The position numbers and the translations under genes are program-made. A stretch of 64,000 nucleotides of DNA, taken from contig NC_002932.3 in assembly GCF_000006985.1 (NCBI RefSeq), positions 1,633,551-1,697,550 on the forward strand, given 5' to 3'. The notes below the pieces were generated by a model. That model worked only from the letters and a program-made list of their open reading frames with translations, was not told where the DNA came from and did no database searches. The stretch is from Chlorobaculum tepidum TLS. Its GTDB lineage: Bacteria; Bacteroidota; Chlorobiia; Chlorobiales; Chlorobiaceae. Below, piece after piece: positions 24,777-34,435 of this stretch; the first letter of the stretch is position 1; every line of letters starts with the position of its first letter.

Positions 24777-25901
24777 AATTTCTTCATCTGTTGACTTTTG
24801 CAAATTATTGTTGACCGAGAAAGAGTCTGACGTTAGCGCAGTCCGGATCAGCCAGCACTTCGGGTCGAGGCCGTCCGCGTCGCCGCTGTAGTGATACGCG
24901 CTGGCCCGACAACCCCAGCAGTGAGCGTTGTTGACGCAGTCGTTACACGGATTGGGCAGGTTCTGCACGTCGTGCAGTGCGGCGTGAACGAGCGTGTCGA
25001 GATGCCGGGCGACAATGTCGCGGAACGGCGTCGTGCGGATGTTGGCCACGCCCTCGCGGATGACCGAGCACGGAGTGACGTCGCCGGTGAACGTTACCGT
25101 AGCCATCGTGCCGCAGTAATATTTGTCGGTGTCCATCGCCGCGATGGAGATGTTGTCGCCGCCGTAATCGATGCGATCGCGCTCGGTATAGACGCGCTGC
25201 ACCTCGTCGAGTTGCGGCTCCAGCGAGCGCCACTCCGCGCCCATCCCGGCGGGATTGAACATCGTCAGGCAGGTGCGCAGGCCCTTCTCGCAGAACCACC
25301 AGCGCATGGTTTTGATAGCGTCCTCCGGCCCCTGCAACGACGTGTAGGTGATGCAGTTAATCATCATGTCGGCGGGCTTGCCGAGCGCGAGCAGGTTATC
25401 GACGCCTTCGACGATGGCCTCGATGAAGTGCGGATTCCCGCCGCGATGCAGCTTCGCATAGACCTCCGGCGTAATGGAATCGACGTGCACCGATACGAAG
25501 CCACCCTCGCTCACCTCGTGCACTCGGGCCGCGACCTCCTTGCTCTTCAGCGGCAAGCCGCTCGTCCAGACGTTGTTGACGAGGCCCAACGAGCGGGCAT
25601 ACTGCATCAACTCGTACCAATCCGGGCGGACGAGCGGATCGCCACCCAGCCAGTCAATGGCGCGAATTTCCAGCGCCGCCGCATCGCGGAGCAGGCCGCG
25701 GATTTCATCTGAGGTAAGACCATGGTGCTCGCGGGGAGTCGAACCGGCGTAACAGAAAATGCACCCCTGCTGGCAGGCATCGGTGGTTTCGATTTGCAGC
25801 GCGTAAAGCCGCTTCTCCGCAAAATACCGTTTCTGCTCATCCTCCCGACCAGCAGCCAGCCCGCCATACCGCTTCAGATGATCGTTAATGCAACCCGCCA
25901 T
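24762..25901 (-). CDS. Radical SAM/SPASM domain protein
   Basis: 379 residues. The radical-SAM motif DACQQGCIFCYAG (CxxxCxxC) is at about residues 42-50. A C-terminal SPASM-like Cys cluster includes NPCNDCVNNAHCWGCRASAY. Such proteins modify peptides or small molecules with auxiliary Fe-S clusters. The ATG at 25901 has GGGAG nine bases upstream. The end (EEIGLKP) is encoded by the dispersed repeat GGGCTTTAGCCC. Substrate not readable; it may act with the methyltransferase downstream. Confidence 0.82.
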   Translation of the reverse strand: MAGCINDHLKRYGGLAAGREDEQKRYFAEKRLYALQIETTDACQQGCIFCYAGSTPREHHGLTSDEIRGLLRDAAALEIRAIDWLGGDPLVRPDWYELMQYARSLGLVNNVWTSGLPLKSKEVAARVHEVSEGGFVSVHVDSITPEVYAKLHRGGNPHFIEAIVEGVDNLLALGKPADMMINCITYTSLQGPEDAIKTMRWWFCEKGLRTCLTMFNPAGMGAEWRSLEPQLDEVQRVYTERDRIDYGGDNISIAAMDTDKYYCGTMATVTFTGDVTPCSVIREGVANIRTTPFRDIVARHLDTLVHAALHDVQNLPNPCNDCVNNAHCWGCRASAYHYSGDADGLDPKCWLIRTALTSDSFSVNNNLQKSTDEEIGLKP

Positions 25902-26185
25902 ACGGTTCATCTCCCTGTTGATTGATGCTGTTACAAACACAGTAAACTCTCTTCAAACAGGTCGTTAACGCTGAAAAAGTTTCCTTCAGACATGGTTTGC
26001 GGAGAGAGACCGTGCTGAAAATTCAAGCGGTTTTTTGAGGCGAGTGCGACAATTTCGCCGATATGACGTTGCCGCTTACGTCATAAATAACTACATTAAC
26101 CTATGCGATACCCCAAATTTTCGCATATATACCCCTCCCGTTCGGGAACCCCTATACCCCTTCAATCCAAACGGAGAAAAAAATC

Positions 26186-26839
26186 ATGAAAGCCAAAGCA
26201 ACAGCTATCGGCATTTTGTTTACCGCCCTCGCCTGGACAGGCGCAAATGCTGCCGTCATCAGCCACAACGACATAACCGGTACTAACCCCGGTCTTCAAA
26301 ATCCCTATACGACGGGGATAACAAGTGATTATTCTGATGACATCACAGCCTCAGGAATCGGGCGTGTTGGCCTCACGGGAAAAACCGCTGATGATCGCTA
26401 TAATGCGAGTGGCTGGTCAACCGGAGCGCTGGACACCGGCAAATATTTCACTTTCACGCTGGACGCGAATGATGGTTACGCAATCAACTTCAGCAGTTTT
26501 GAATATCGCGCTCAGAGATCGAACACTGGGCCAACATCCTTCGCATTCAGGTCAAGCATTGATGGGTTCACGACAAACATTGGTTCGCCAACAGCAACAG
26601 GCGCGACAATCGACCTGACCGCTCCGCAGTTCCAACATCTGACAAACCCTATTGAGTTTCGCCTTTATGGTTATGATTCTGGAAGTGGAAATGGCACCTT
26701 CAGCGTCAACGACTACACCTTTAACGGCACCGTTGAAGCCGTTCCAGAACCCGGTACGCTGGCGCTTGTCGGAGTCGGCTCGCTGCTGATGCTCGGCCAT
26801 GCACGGCACACTCGCAAAAGGATGGACATAATGGCGTAA
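26186..26839 (+). CDS. PEP-CTERM sorting-domain protein
   Basis: 217 residues: signal peptide ending GANAAVIS, a beta-rich secreted domain (FTFTLDANDGYAINFSSFEY), then the C-terminal PEP-CTERM signal VPEPGTLALVGVGSLLML followed by basic residues. Such proteins are processed by an exosortase and sent to the cell surface or extracellular matrix. It stands alone; no exosortase in the window. Confidence 0.88.
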   Translation: MKAKATAIGILFTALAWTGANAAVISHNDITGTNPGLQNPYTTGITSDYSDDITASGIGRVGLTGKTADDRYNASGWSTGALDTGKYFTFTLDANDGYAINFSSFEYRAQRSNTGPTSFAFRSSIDGFTTNIGSPTATGATIDLTAPQFQHLTNPIEFRLYGYDSGSGNGTFSVNDYTFNGTVEAVPEPGTLALVGVGSLLMLGHARHTRKRMDIMA

Positions 26840-26867
26840 CGTCTGAATTTTTCAGCACCTCCGAGAT

Positions 26868-26919
26868 CAGGTCTGACTTGTTTGCTCTGAGAGCGTCAAC
26901 ATTAAACAAGCCAGACCTG
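26868..26919. terminator. Hairpin terminator between the PEP-CTERM gene and the lysozyme gene
   Basis: CAGGTCTGACTTGTTT / AAACAAGCCAGACCTG, 15 of 16 paired, followed by CTCCCTTTTTCC. It can serve both converging genes. Confidence 0.75.
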
Positions 26920-26956
26920 CTCCCTTTTTCCCCGCCTTTTCCTTCACCCAAAAATA

Positions 26957-27596
26957 TCAGGCGATCAACGCGGTTTCCGCAGCTTTGAACAGTTTGAAGC
27001 GCTCCTGAAGACCGACCGTGCCGCCATTGATTATTTTGGTGATCGTGGTGAAATCTTCGAGATCGTTATCGCCCGTGCGATCATCGGCAAGCTCATTAAG
27101 GCCGTGTGACGCCCAGAACCACGCGGCGGACATCGCGGCAACCGCCGGTTCGGTCAGCTGATCGGGATGGTTCAGTAAATCTATGCCAAGCGCTTTCGAG
27201 GCAGACTCGTAATTCGAGCGCCCGGTAAGCTGAATCAGGCCGCGCCCCCGGAACCGGTAGCCATCGCCGGACGACTCCGGGCCATTGCCGATTCTGTTTG
27301 CATACACATAATTCGCGAGCTTTTCCGGATTTCGTTCATACTTCTCGGCTATGGCGAGGGTGGGAAATCGTTTCGGCCACACCTTCATCAAGCGAGCCGC
27401 AGAGTAGGAAAGCTTCTCTTCGAGCACGTTCAGGTGATTTGACTCATGCCCGGTATTGAGTCAGAAACGACGCCACGCGCGCTTCGCTGTTAATGGCATA
27501 TTTTTCTAACGCAGGAATCAACGCCGCAACCCACTCCTCCGGCTTCTTGCAGTCAGGCAATGCCACTTTCAGCAGATCGACCGTAATCAATGACAT
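26957..27596 (-). pseudogene. GH19 chitinase/phage-type endolysin with a 1-nt frameshift
   Basis: Part one starts MSLITVDLLKVALPDCKKPE (27596) and reaches VASFLTQ, where a single extra T sends it to a stop at 27444. Part two, in the next frame, continues TGHESNHLNVLEEKLSYSA, RFRGRGLIQLTGRSNYE and IINGGTVGLQERF. Together they give a normal GH19 enzyme of about 212 residues; the catalytic Glu of TGHES lies right at the shift. The family cleaves peptidoglycan or chitin and is common in prophages. Confidence 0.82.
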
Positions 27597-27784
27597 AACG
27601 CTCTCCCGTTGTGAACTAGTTATGAGAGGAACTGCAAACACTATACAACACTAACCGTATAATTTACTGGAAAAACTCTCTCTTGTATTCAATTTCACTA
27701 TCGGAAAGCCAAAGTTTTTCGCACCTCACAATCAGTCCACTCCTCCGGAAATCCTCACGAAAGAGTGAAAAATAAGCGCCCGTT

Positions 27785-28333
27785 TTACGGCGCGGCGTTG
27801 ACTTTCGAGACCTCGATGCTTTCGACCATCTTCACGTGGCGCGGGCCGTTGGCCCGGTCGTTGTCGCAAAAGATGACGAACGGGCCGCCCGTTTCGACCG
27901 GCTTGCCATTCTCCTCGAATACCAGCCACGCGCCATCGCCTGCAACGCCGTAGCGAAGCTCGTTCATCGTGAAGATGACGTTGTAACCATCCAACGAGCG
28001 GACGAGCGCGTAGTACTCGCCGCGCTCGCGCGGATTTGGCATCACCACTTTGGTCGAATCGAGAATGTCGCGAAGCAGCACCCCCTTGAAGCTCCTCATT
28101 GTCTGCTTCGTCTGGCCGGAATCGCAAACAATCGCCGTCGCGCCTTTCTCGACAGGCTTCATCCTCCGAAGCGATTCGACGGTAAGCGTCAGCGGATGCT
28201 CCACCAGCCCAAAAACCTTCACCTCGCCGGGGCCAGATTGCGCAGGTTCTGCCTGCAAGCCACAGAAGGAGAAAAGCACAACCAGCATCAGAAGAGATGA
28301 ACATGCCTTCCGGATGTTTTTCATTGTCGTCAT
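27785..28333 (-). CDS. Secreted small molybdopterin-binding-domain protein (sulfite-oxidase-like fold)
   Basis: 182 residues with a signal peptide ([15 protein letters not shown]), then [50 protein letters not shown] and [11 protein letters not shown], the layout of the oxidoreductase molybdopterin-binding domain. The Cys in IVCDSG sits where sulfite oxidases have their Mo-ligand Cys. It is much shorter than complete enzymes. It directly follows a TonB receptor gene, so it may bind the imported ligand in the periplasm rather than catalyse. Confidence 0.7.
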   Translation of the reverse strand: MTTMKNIRKACSSLLMLVVLFSFCGLQAEPAQSGPGEVKVFGLVEHPLTLTVESLRRMKPVEKGATAIVCDSGQTKQTMRSFKGVLLRDILDSTKVVMPNPRERGEYYALVRSLDGYNVIFTMNELRYGVAGDGAWLVFEENGKPVETGGPFVIFCDNDRANGPRHVKMVESIEVSKVNAAP

Positions 28334-28336
28334 CAA

Positions 28337-30391
28337 TTACAGTTTGAAATTCAAACCACCATAGAAATAGGTACCCATTGCGCCCGCGCCTTCGTTGTTG
28401 CCATATCCGGTATTGGCGTCGTCGTTGAAGAGGTTATCGACTCCGGCGAACAACTCGGCGTGTTTCGAGACCGATTTGGAGAGGTAGCAGTTCACGAGCG
28501 TGTAGCCGGAAATCTTCTCATCCGCCGAGCTGTACTGCGTGCCGGTGGAGACAACTCTGACGTTGCCTTTCAGGCCGAACCGGCTATTGGCGTAATCGAG
28601 CCGGAGAACATTGGCGACATCGGGCGCGAAGAACAGCGCTTCGCCGGTATCGAGGTTCTCCGTATCGAGAAAGCTGACCCGGTCGGAGAGCGTGAAGCCG
28701 TGCGGCAGCGCGAGCGATGCGCTGATTTCGATGCCGCGCGTCATCGCTTTCGAGAGGTTCTGGTACTGGTAGGTGTCGGGCGTGGTGGTGTCATCGGCCA
28801 GCACCAGCGAAATCATGTTCCTGACCTCGTTGCGAAAAGCGGTCACACCTGCGTTGAAACCACCCCGTGAAAAGTCAGCGCCAACCTCCCAAGTCTTCGA
28901 GCGTTCAGCTTTGAGATCGGGATTCGACAGGACGATGCTTCTTCTGGTCGTCAGCGAACCGGTGTAGAGTTCGTAAATCGATGGCGCACGAAAGCCCTCG
29001 CCGTATGAAGCCCGCAGTTTGAGATGCGAATCGACGGGCAAAAGCACCGCAACCTTGGGGCTGTACTCCGAACCGAAATCGGAATGGTCGTCGTACCGCA
29101 CACCGGCGATGATCGTCAGCGGCTTCAAGCCGGTGAACTCGTCCTGGAGGTAGAGGCCGAGATTATCGACATCGTGCGAAATATCCGTCTTGTCTGTCGC
29201 CACCATCGTTGTCGGCCCGCTGTTGACCAATCCGGTTTTGGTGACCACCTTTGTCGTGACGGTGCTGCCCGAATCCGTGCGCGTCTCGGTACGATATTCA
29301 ACTCCGGTAGTCAGGCGATGGACTTCGGCGATGCGCCCCGTCCAGCGAGCATCGAACTGGTCGTAATCCTGCGACACCTTCGTGCGGCTGGCCATCGTCG
29401 TTTCAGTGGTCGTCGTGGTGCCGGATGCTGTTGCGCTGGTGACGGTCGGCACGCCGTCGTGATTGTCCATGTCTGACCGCCAGTCGTAGGTGCTGCGGGC
29501 AACCTTCAACGAAAGGTTCGACTCTTCGCCTGTTTTTATTTCCGCTCCGGCATGCACAAGCAGGCGGTCGCTATCCACCCAGCGGTCGAAATCACCCGAG
29601 TTTTGCGTACGGATGCCATCGAGCGAGTTGTCGGCATAGACGATACCGCCGGTCAGTTTCACACCCGGCGTCAGGTCGCAGGTCAGCGAGGCCGATCCGG
29701 AGGCGATGCGACGGTCGTCGCCATCGGTCATGAGGTCGGACTGGTCGCGGTCGTAACGGTCACGATCGTAATAGGTCCCAGCCACCGCGAAGCCGAGCTT
29801 GCCCGCCGAACCGCTCACCCAACCATCGGTCTCGACAGTGCCCGCCTCTCCGGCGCGGCTCTCGCCCCCGGAAATTGACAGGCCACCATGCAAATCCTTC
29901 GTCGGCTTGCGGGTGATGATGTTGATGACGCCGCCCACCGCATCGCTGCCGTAGAGCGCCGAGCCGGAACCCCTGACGATTTCGATGCGCTCGATCATAC
30001 CGGCCGGAATTTCACGCAGGTCGGAGTAGCCCTGAAACCCGGACTGCAACCGGTAGCCATCGATGAGCACCAGCGTCAGGCTGCTACCAAGGCCGCGTAA
30101 TTTTGCCACGCCAAGCCGTCCGTTCACCGGTTCGAGAGCATTGACATCCTCCGCCTCCGCAAGCACGTCGGCAAGATTCAGGGAGCCGCTCTCTTCAATC
30201 TCCTGCCGGGTGATCACCTCGACGGCCATTGGCAGTTTGGAGACAGGGTTTTCAGTTCGGGTAGCAGTAATGACAATTTCGTCAGCCGTCCAGCCTGGAA
30301 CGGTATCAGCGGCCCAAGCCTGCGAGCTTGCGGAACCGATGATAGCCGCCACCATAAGTATCCGGCAGGATCGGGAATTCAGTACATTCAT
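28337..30391 (-). CDS. TonB-dependent outer-membrane receptor 1 (BtuB-like)
   Basis: 684 residues. Signal peptide ending AWAADT, TonB box-like ADEIVITATRTENP, plug domain with LRGLGSSLTLVLIDGYRLQSG and YGSDAVGGVINIITRKP, and a C-terminal barrel ending GGLNFKL. It imports a large chelate (cobalamin, siderophore or metallophore) with TonB energy. ATG 30391 starts the signal peptide. A GTTATAACGAT motif lies 18 bp before the start. Confidence 0.9.
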   Translation of the reverse strand: MNVLNSRSCRILMVAAIIGSASSQAWAADTVPGWTADEIVITATRTENPVSKLPMAVEVITRQEIEESGSLNLADVLAEAEDVNALEPVNGRLGVAKLRGLGSSLTLVLIDGYRLQSGFQGYSDLREIPAGMIERIEIVRGSGSALYGSDAVGGVINIITRKPTKDLHGGLSISGGESRAGEAGTVETDGWVSGSAGKLGFAVAGTYYDRDRYDRDQSDLMTDGDDRRIASGSASLTCDLTPGVKLTGGIVYADNSLDGIRTQNSGDFDRWVDSDRLLVHAGAEIKTGEESNLSLKVARSTYDWRSDMDNHDGVPTVTSATASGTTTTTETTMASRTKVSQDYDQFDARWTGRIAEVHRLTTGVEYRTETRTDSGSTVTTKVVTKTGLVNSGPTTMVATDKTDISHDVDNLGLYLQDEFTGLKPLTIIAGVRYDDHSDFGSEYSPKVAVLLPVDSHLKLRASYGEGFRAPSIYELYTGSLTTRRSIVLSNPDLKAERSKTWEVGADFSRGGFNAGVTAFRNEVRNMISLVLADDTTTPDTYQYQNLSKAMTRGIEISASLALPHGFTLSDRVSFLDTENLDTGEALFFAPDVANVLRLDYANSRFGLKGNVRVVSTGTQYSSADEKISGYTLVNCYLSKSVSKHAELFAGVDNLFNDDANTGYGNNEGAGAMGTYFYGGLNFKL

Positions 30392-30474
30392 GAACGATAT
30401 GTTTTTACAGTTATAACGATGGATAAAAAATGAGTCTGATCGGCATTCACGACAAATCATCGGTACACGAGGGA

Positions 30475-31470
30475 TTACCCCGCGTCTTCGATCAGCTCGC
30501 CACTGCGGAGCCTTGTGCGAAGCGCGAGAAGGCGGTTGTCGAGGGCTTCGAGCTTTTCGAGGTTCTCTTTTTCCTTCGGTGTCGTCGTGATCACCTTGAG
30601 GATGCCGCCGTTTCTGATGACCAGACGACGCTCGGCCATCAGCGCCAGAATCGGGTCGTGGGTGGCCATGAGCACGATCTTCTCTTTCCGGACCAGGAGT
30701 GAGAGCGCTTTTTTGCGATCGATGCCTGCATTCTCGATTTCGTCGATCAAGACGACAGGCGAGGAGCTGAGGAAGGCGGTGTCGGCGATCATCAGCGCCC
30801 TCGACTGGCCACCGGAGAGTGAGGTAACGGGCGTCGTAGCCTCAAAAGGCTCGCCCGCCAGCAGGTTTGCCTGCGTGACGATCTCGCGCACCACCTCCTC
30901 GACACGCTCCACCATGCGGCTCTCGGCGTGCATGGCGACGAACTCGGCAACCGTAGTGTCCATGACGAAGTTCATGTTCTGCGAAAGCTGCGCCACCAGC
31001 TTGTATTCGAGCGAGAAGCGCAGATCGGTGTCGGGCAGCTCGCCGTTGACGAGAATCCGGCGACCTGTCGGCGTGTCGTTCTGCGCCATCCATTCGATGT
31101 CGGCAAGCAGGCGGCTCTTGCCCGAGCCGGTCGGGCCAACGATGCTCGTCACCGAGCCGCGCGTGAGCGTCAAGCGCACCTCTTCAGGCGTGCCGCTCTT
31201 GTCGTGGCCGCCGATGATGGTGATGTCGCCGACCGGCGGGAGCTTGCCGAGTTGCATCATCTCGAGCTGGCGAAGGTACTCTTCGAGATTCTCCACCAGC
31301 CCCTCGCGATCGATGCCGATGTCTTCGTATATCTCCTCGGGCAACGATTCGAGCCAGTGGCCGAGCGGAATGCCGCGTTCGAGCGGGTCGAGGCCGTAGT
31401 CGCCAAGAAACATCGACACCTCGGGAATCTCTTCGTAAATTTCCGCAATGGTTCGTTCAAGCAACTTCAT
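30475..31470 (-). CDS. Soluble ABC-type ATPase of an uncharacterised metal/cofactor cluster
   Basis: 331 residues. An N-terminal helical region (MKLLERTIAEIYEEIPEVSM, acidic, about 80 residues) precedes a full ABC domain: Walker A IVGPTGSGKSRLL, signature TSLSGGQSRALMIA, Walker B VVLIDEIENAG and switch His MATHD. No permease is next to it; instead the following frame partner is a GTPase, overlapped by four bases. It may work on a metal-loading or maturation step in the cytoplasm rather than transport. Confidence 0.8.
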   Translation of the reverse strand: MKLLERTIAEIYEEIPEVSMFLGDYGLDPLERGIPLGHWLESLPEEIYEDIGIDREGLVENLEEYLRQLEMMQLGKLPPVGDITIIGGHDKSGTPEEVRLTLTRGSVTSIVGPTGSGKSRLLADIEWMAQNDTPTGRRILVNGELPDTDLRFSLEYKLVAQLSQNMNFVMDTTVAEFVAMHAESRMVERVEEVVREIVTQANLLAGEPFEATTPVTSLSGGQSRALMIADTAFLSSSPVVLIDEIENAGIDRKKALSLLVRKEKIVLMATHDPILALMAERRLVIRNGGILKVITTTPKEKENLEKLEALDNRLLALRTRLRSGELIEDAG

Positions 31471-32168
31471 CGGGCAGGCTCCTCGCTCATTTTGATTTTT
31501 TTGACGTTACCGAGCTGAAACTCCATGCCGATCCTCGTTTCGCCGAGGCAATAGGAGCAAAGCGCTGCTGGCATGGAGAAGCGCAGGCGCGATCCGTCGA
31601 GGCAGGTGGTTTCGGGGGCAAGCAGGAATTGCGATGCGAGTTCGCCCGCGCCCTGCCCGGTAATGCCGTTGACGTGCATGATTTTGGCGCGCGGATTGGC
31701 GCGGCGCACCTGAAAGGCGAACACCTCACGTTCGGCCTGCGAGACGATATCGCCTTTCGTAATGACCACGATGTCGGCATACTTGAGCATTGGCCCGATC
31801 TTTTTCGGCGTGGTCGCGCCCATGAGGTTGTCGATGACGCAGACGGCGAGCACTCCCTTAATATGCGGCGCACAGCGGTTGCAGAGGCCCGCGCTCTCGG
31901 AGAGCAGAAAATCGAAGCCTTCGCGAATGCCCCAGTCGAGACACTCCTCGATATTGCTCACGAAGTAGTGGTCGGGGCAGAGATTACCCGACAGCCCGGT
32001 CTGGACAGGCACGCCAATGGCGCGAAACACGTCGTCGTCATTGGTGGCGAGACAGTCATACTTGAGCGCCCCGACCTTAAGCCCGGAGGCCATCATGGCG
32101 CGAATGACTCCGGCAAGCACGGCGGTCTTGCCGGAAGACGGAGGGCCGGATATGGTAACAAGTTTCAT
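31467..32168 (-). CDS. G3E/SIMIBI-type P-loop GTPase, metallochaperone-like
   Basis: 233 residues. P-loop ISGPPSSGKTAVLAGVI at the N-terminus and TKGDIVSQAE (G4-type motif) near residue 137. Two Cys clusters are notable: SAGLCNRCAPH near residue 93 and LCSYCLGETRIG near the C-terminus. The arrangement resembles HypB/UreG/CobW-like metal insertion GTPases, but it is not one of the standard members I know. It overlaps the ABC ATPase by four bases. Confidence 0.75.
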   Translation of the reverse strand: MKLVTISGPPSSGKTAVLAGVIRAMMASGLKVGALKYDCLATNDDDVFRAIGVPVQTGLSGNLCPDHYFVSNIEECLDWGIREGFDFLLSESAGLCNRCAPHIKGVLAVCVIDNLMGATTPKKIGPMLKYADIVVITKGDIVSQAEREVFAFQVRRANPRAKIMHVNGITGQGAGELASQFLLAPETTCLDGSRLRFSMPAALCSYCLGETRIGMEFQLGNVKKIKMSEEPAR

Positions 32169-32259
32169 GGTGTGATGGTGATTCTCTTGAAGCCGAAATG
32201 AAAAATGGTTTGAAGCAACTTCTTTCTCCTGAATGAGTTATATGACCTATAACGAGCTA

Positions 32260-33330
32260 TCACGAGCTGGACACATCCTCCCGCAGCCCTTTCTTCAACT
32301 CGACATCGAGCGCGGCGCTCAGGGTTTCGTAGTCGTTTTGGAGCAGGAACTCCCATGACGGGAAGCTGAAGGGCTGCGTCCAGTCGAACTCGTCGGCAAG
32401 GTGAAAATCGCCACGGCGCAGCGCTTGCCGGATGACGTTGCTGTGCATGAAGTTCACGAGCGGCTGGCACTCCTCCTTCCGCGAGCGCTTGACGTACATG
32501 AGCATCGGGGCGAGCACCGGGCCGTCCTCGAATTCGAGGATCGCCGCCCGCTTCTTCGACGGCATCTGCACCGTGGCGGCGTTCGGCAGCAGGTTGAAAA
32601 GCGTGCGGCGCGGCTCCGCTGAATCGATGCGCTTGAGGATTTCGGCGAAGTGCCAGATGTTGCGGATGTTGCCCGCGAAGTCGGTCACGGCGCGGCTGCC
32701 GAGCTGCTCCCGGAGAAGCAGCAAAAGCGCGGCGATGCTCGCCTTGCCGTTGTAGCCATGCACCGTGATGAGGTCTTTGTAGAGCGGATCGACCAGATCC
32801 GTCCAGCGCCTCGGGTAGGGCACGATGGTTTCGAGCGACAGGTCGCACACCACGCTCCAGAAGCCGGTGCTGAACAGGCCGATGTTGTGCTCCGTCACCA
32901 GCTTGCGGTACGACTCCGGCATCCGCGCGAGCGCCGCCTGGCTCGTCACGCCCTCGTAAATCCCGCTCTCGATGAAGCGCTCGCGGAACCCCTTCGCCAT
33001 CACCGTGTGCAGGCCGGAAGCTACGAGCACCTCGGGCAATTCATCCTCGCTCATCGCCGCTTTCAGTTCGCCCTCGATCCCTTTGGTGTCGCCATCGAGC
33101 AGCATCGGCGAGTAGATCGGCGTTTCGTGCGAGGCGTTGTAGAGCGCCGCGAATTCGCCGATGGCCATCTTGCAGGCCACCTTGAGCGGGCAGGGCATGT
33201 TCATGTAGAAGTTGATCGCCCCCTTTTTGATGAGCGGCACGCCGTTGCCCGTGGTTCGGCGGTGCAGCGGCGGCTGGCTGCACACCGCGAGGACGTTGCC
33301 GTCCTTGTCCATCTTATCGACTGGTTTCAT
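32260..33330 (-). CDS. Substrate-binding-protein-like protein without a signal peptide
   Basis: 356 residues. The body resembles ABC iron-type (class II) binding proteins: IYSPMLLDGDTKGIEGELKA, LPEVLVASGLHTVMAKGF and TDLVDPLYKDLITVHGYNG. It starts MKPVDKMDKDGNVLAVCSQP without a hydrophobic leader, so it should stay in the cytoplasm. This is odd for the fold and suggests intracellular ligand handling. The start overlaps the end of the lipoprotein gene by about 17 bases. Confidence 0.7.
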   Translation of the reverse strand: MKPVDKMDKDGNVLAVCSQPPLHRRTTGNGVPLIKKGAINFYMNMPCPLKVACKMAIGEFAALYNASHETPIYSPMLLDGDTKGIEGELKAAMSEDELPEVLVASGLHTVMAKGFRERFIESGIYEGVTSQAALARMPESYRKLVTEHNIGLFSTGFWSVVCDLSLETIVPYPRRWTDLVDPLYKDLITVHGYNGKASIAALLLLLREQLGSRAVTDFAGNIRNIWHFAEILKRIDSAEPRRTLFNLLPNAATVQMPSKKRAAILEFEDGPVLAPMLMYVKRSRKEECQPLVNFMHSNVIRQALRRGDFHLADEFDWTQPFSFPSWEFLLQNDYETLSAALDVELKKGLREDVSSS

Positions 33331-34435
33331 CATGTCCCGGTTTTGATTTTGCGCTCTGTACCGGCGCGACATCCGTGAAGGCGAAAGGGTGCAACACCTC
33401 GCGCAGCTCGGCGTCGGTCAGGTCGCGGTGAAAGAAAATGGTGAAGTACTCTCTGGTAGCAGTTTCGAGATCGATGTGATAGACCTCGGGATAAACCAAT
33501 TGGGCGAGCCAGAGCGCTCCGAGAATCCGGTTCGTGCCCGGCGGGCGGTCAAACCAGCCGAAGGGGAGAAACGGAATCTGGTGGATGCGCCCCTTGCGGA
33601 CGGCGGGAACCCGCTGCCAGAGCGGATCGGCGGCGATGGCGCGATAGGTGGTCATCGACGGCCCCATGCCCGTCCAGACGATCACCTCGTCGGGATTCCA
33701 TTGCAAGACCTGCTCCATCGACACGGCGCTCATCCCCTTGCCGGAGAGCCGGTTGACCTGGGCGACGTTGGTCGCGCCGACCAGATCGATGATCTGACTG
33801 TGGAACGATCCCGATGGATCGGTGTTCAGGCCACGATTGCCTTCGGCGTAATAGACTCGCTTCCGCTGGCTGACGGGAATCTGGGCAGCTTTGGCGAACA
33901 CCGGCAGCAGCCACTTTTCGATGTATGCCGTCATCTTCGCCGCCTGCTCCTGCCTGCCGAGCAGCTCGCCCATCGCCGCGAACGCTTCGGGGTAGCGCTT
34001 CATCTCCATATCGACCATGAAGACCGGAATGCCGGTTCGCTGACTGAGCCGGTCGGCCTGGTCGATGCTTTGCGGATTGATCGCAAAGTAGGAGATGATG
34101 ACGTCGGGATGAAGCTTGACGATCTCCTCGGCTGAACCATCCGAGAACGGCAGTTTGAGATACGCGGGACTCATGAAGCGTTCCGCGCCGTCGGTCATCC
34201 AGAGCGAGCGGTTCACCATCAGGTCGGGCGCGACGGCGTAGAGCGTCACGCTGCCGGGTCGCGTTGCGTAGGCCCGATCGATGGTGACGGGAACCGTCAT
34301 GCGCCGCCCGGCCATATCGACCACCTCGCGCGTCGCCGCATCGGGCTTCTTGCCGCCGGACGGCTGGCAGGCTGCCAGCAACAGCAGGAAGAACGGCAGA
34401 AGCCAGAGGAGGGTGCGAGTCGATGCGGCTCTCAT
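33314..34435 (-). CDS. ABC transporter periplasmic-binding lipoprotein (BtuF/FepB-like)
   Basis: 373 residues. The lipoprotein signal ends LLLLAACQPSG, followed by the two-lobed class III binding-protein pattern: VVDMAGRRMTVPVTIDRAYA, EEIVKLHPDVIISYFA, TGIPVFMVDME and WNPDEVIVWTGMG. It delivers a chelated metal, corrinoid or oxyanion to the permease/ATPase upstream. It overlaps the methyltransferase stop (ATGA). Closest layout: FecCD/BtuCD-type systems, which also include MolBC molybdate importers. Confidence 0.88.
   Translation of the reverse strand: MRAASTRTLLWLLPFFLLLLAACQPSGGKKPDAATREVVDMAGRRMTVPVTIDRAYATRPGSVTLYAVAPDLMVNRSLWMTDGAERFMSPAYLKLPFSDGSAEEIVKLHPDVIISYFAINPQSIDQADRLSQRTGIPVFMVDMEMKRYPEAFAAMGELLGRQEQAAKMTAYIEKWLLPVFAKAAQIPVSQRKRVYYAEGNRGLNTDPSGSFHSQIIDLVGATNVAQVNRLSGKGMSAVSMEQVLQWNPDEVIVWTGMGPSMTTYRAIAADPLWQRVPAVRKGRIHQIPFLPFGWFDRPPGTNRILGALWLAQLVYPEVYHIDLETATREYFTIFFHRDLTDAELREVLHPFAFTDVAPVQSAKSKPGHDETSR

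Noticed and set aside
23836-25901. Arsenosugar pair ArsM/ArsS for the methyltransferase and radical-SAM genes
   Set aside because: The methyltransferase lacks the paired ArsM cysteines, and the radical-SAM protein has a SPASM-like C-terminus instead of the ArsS tail.
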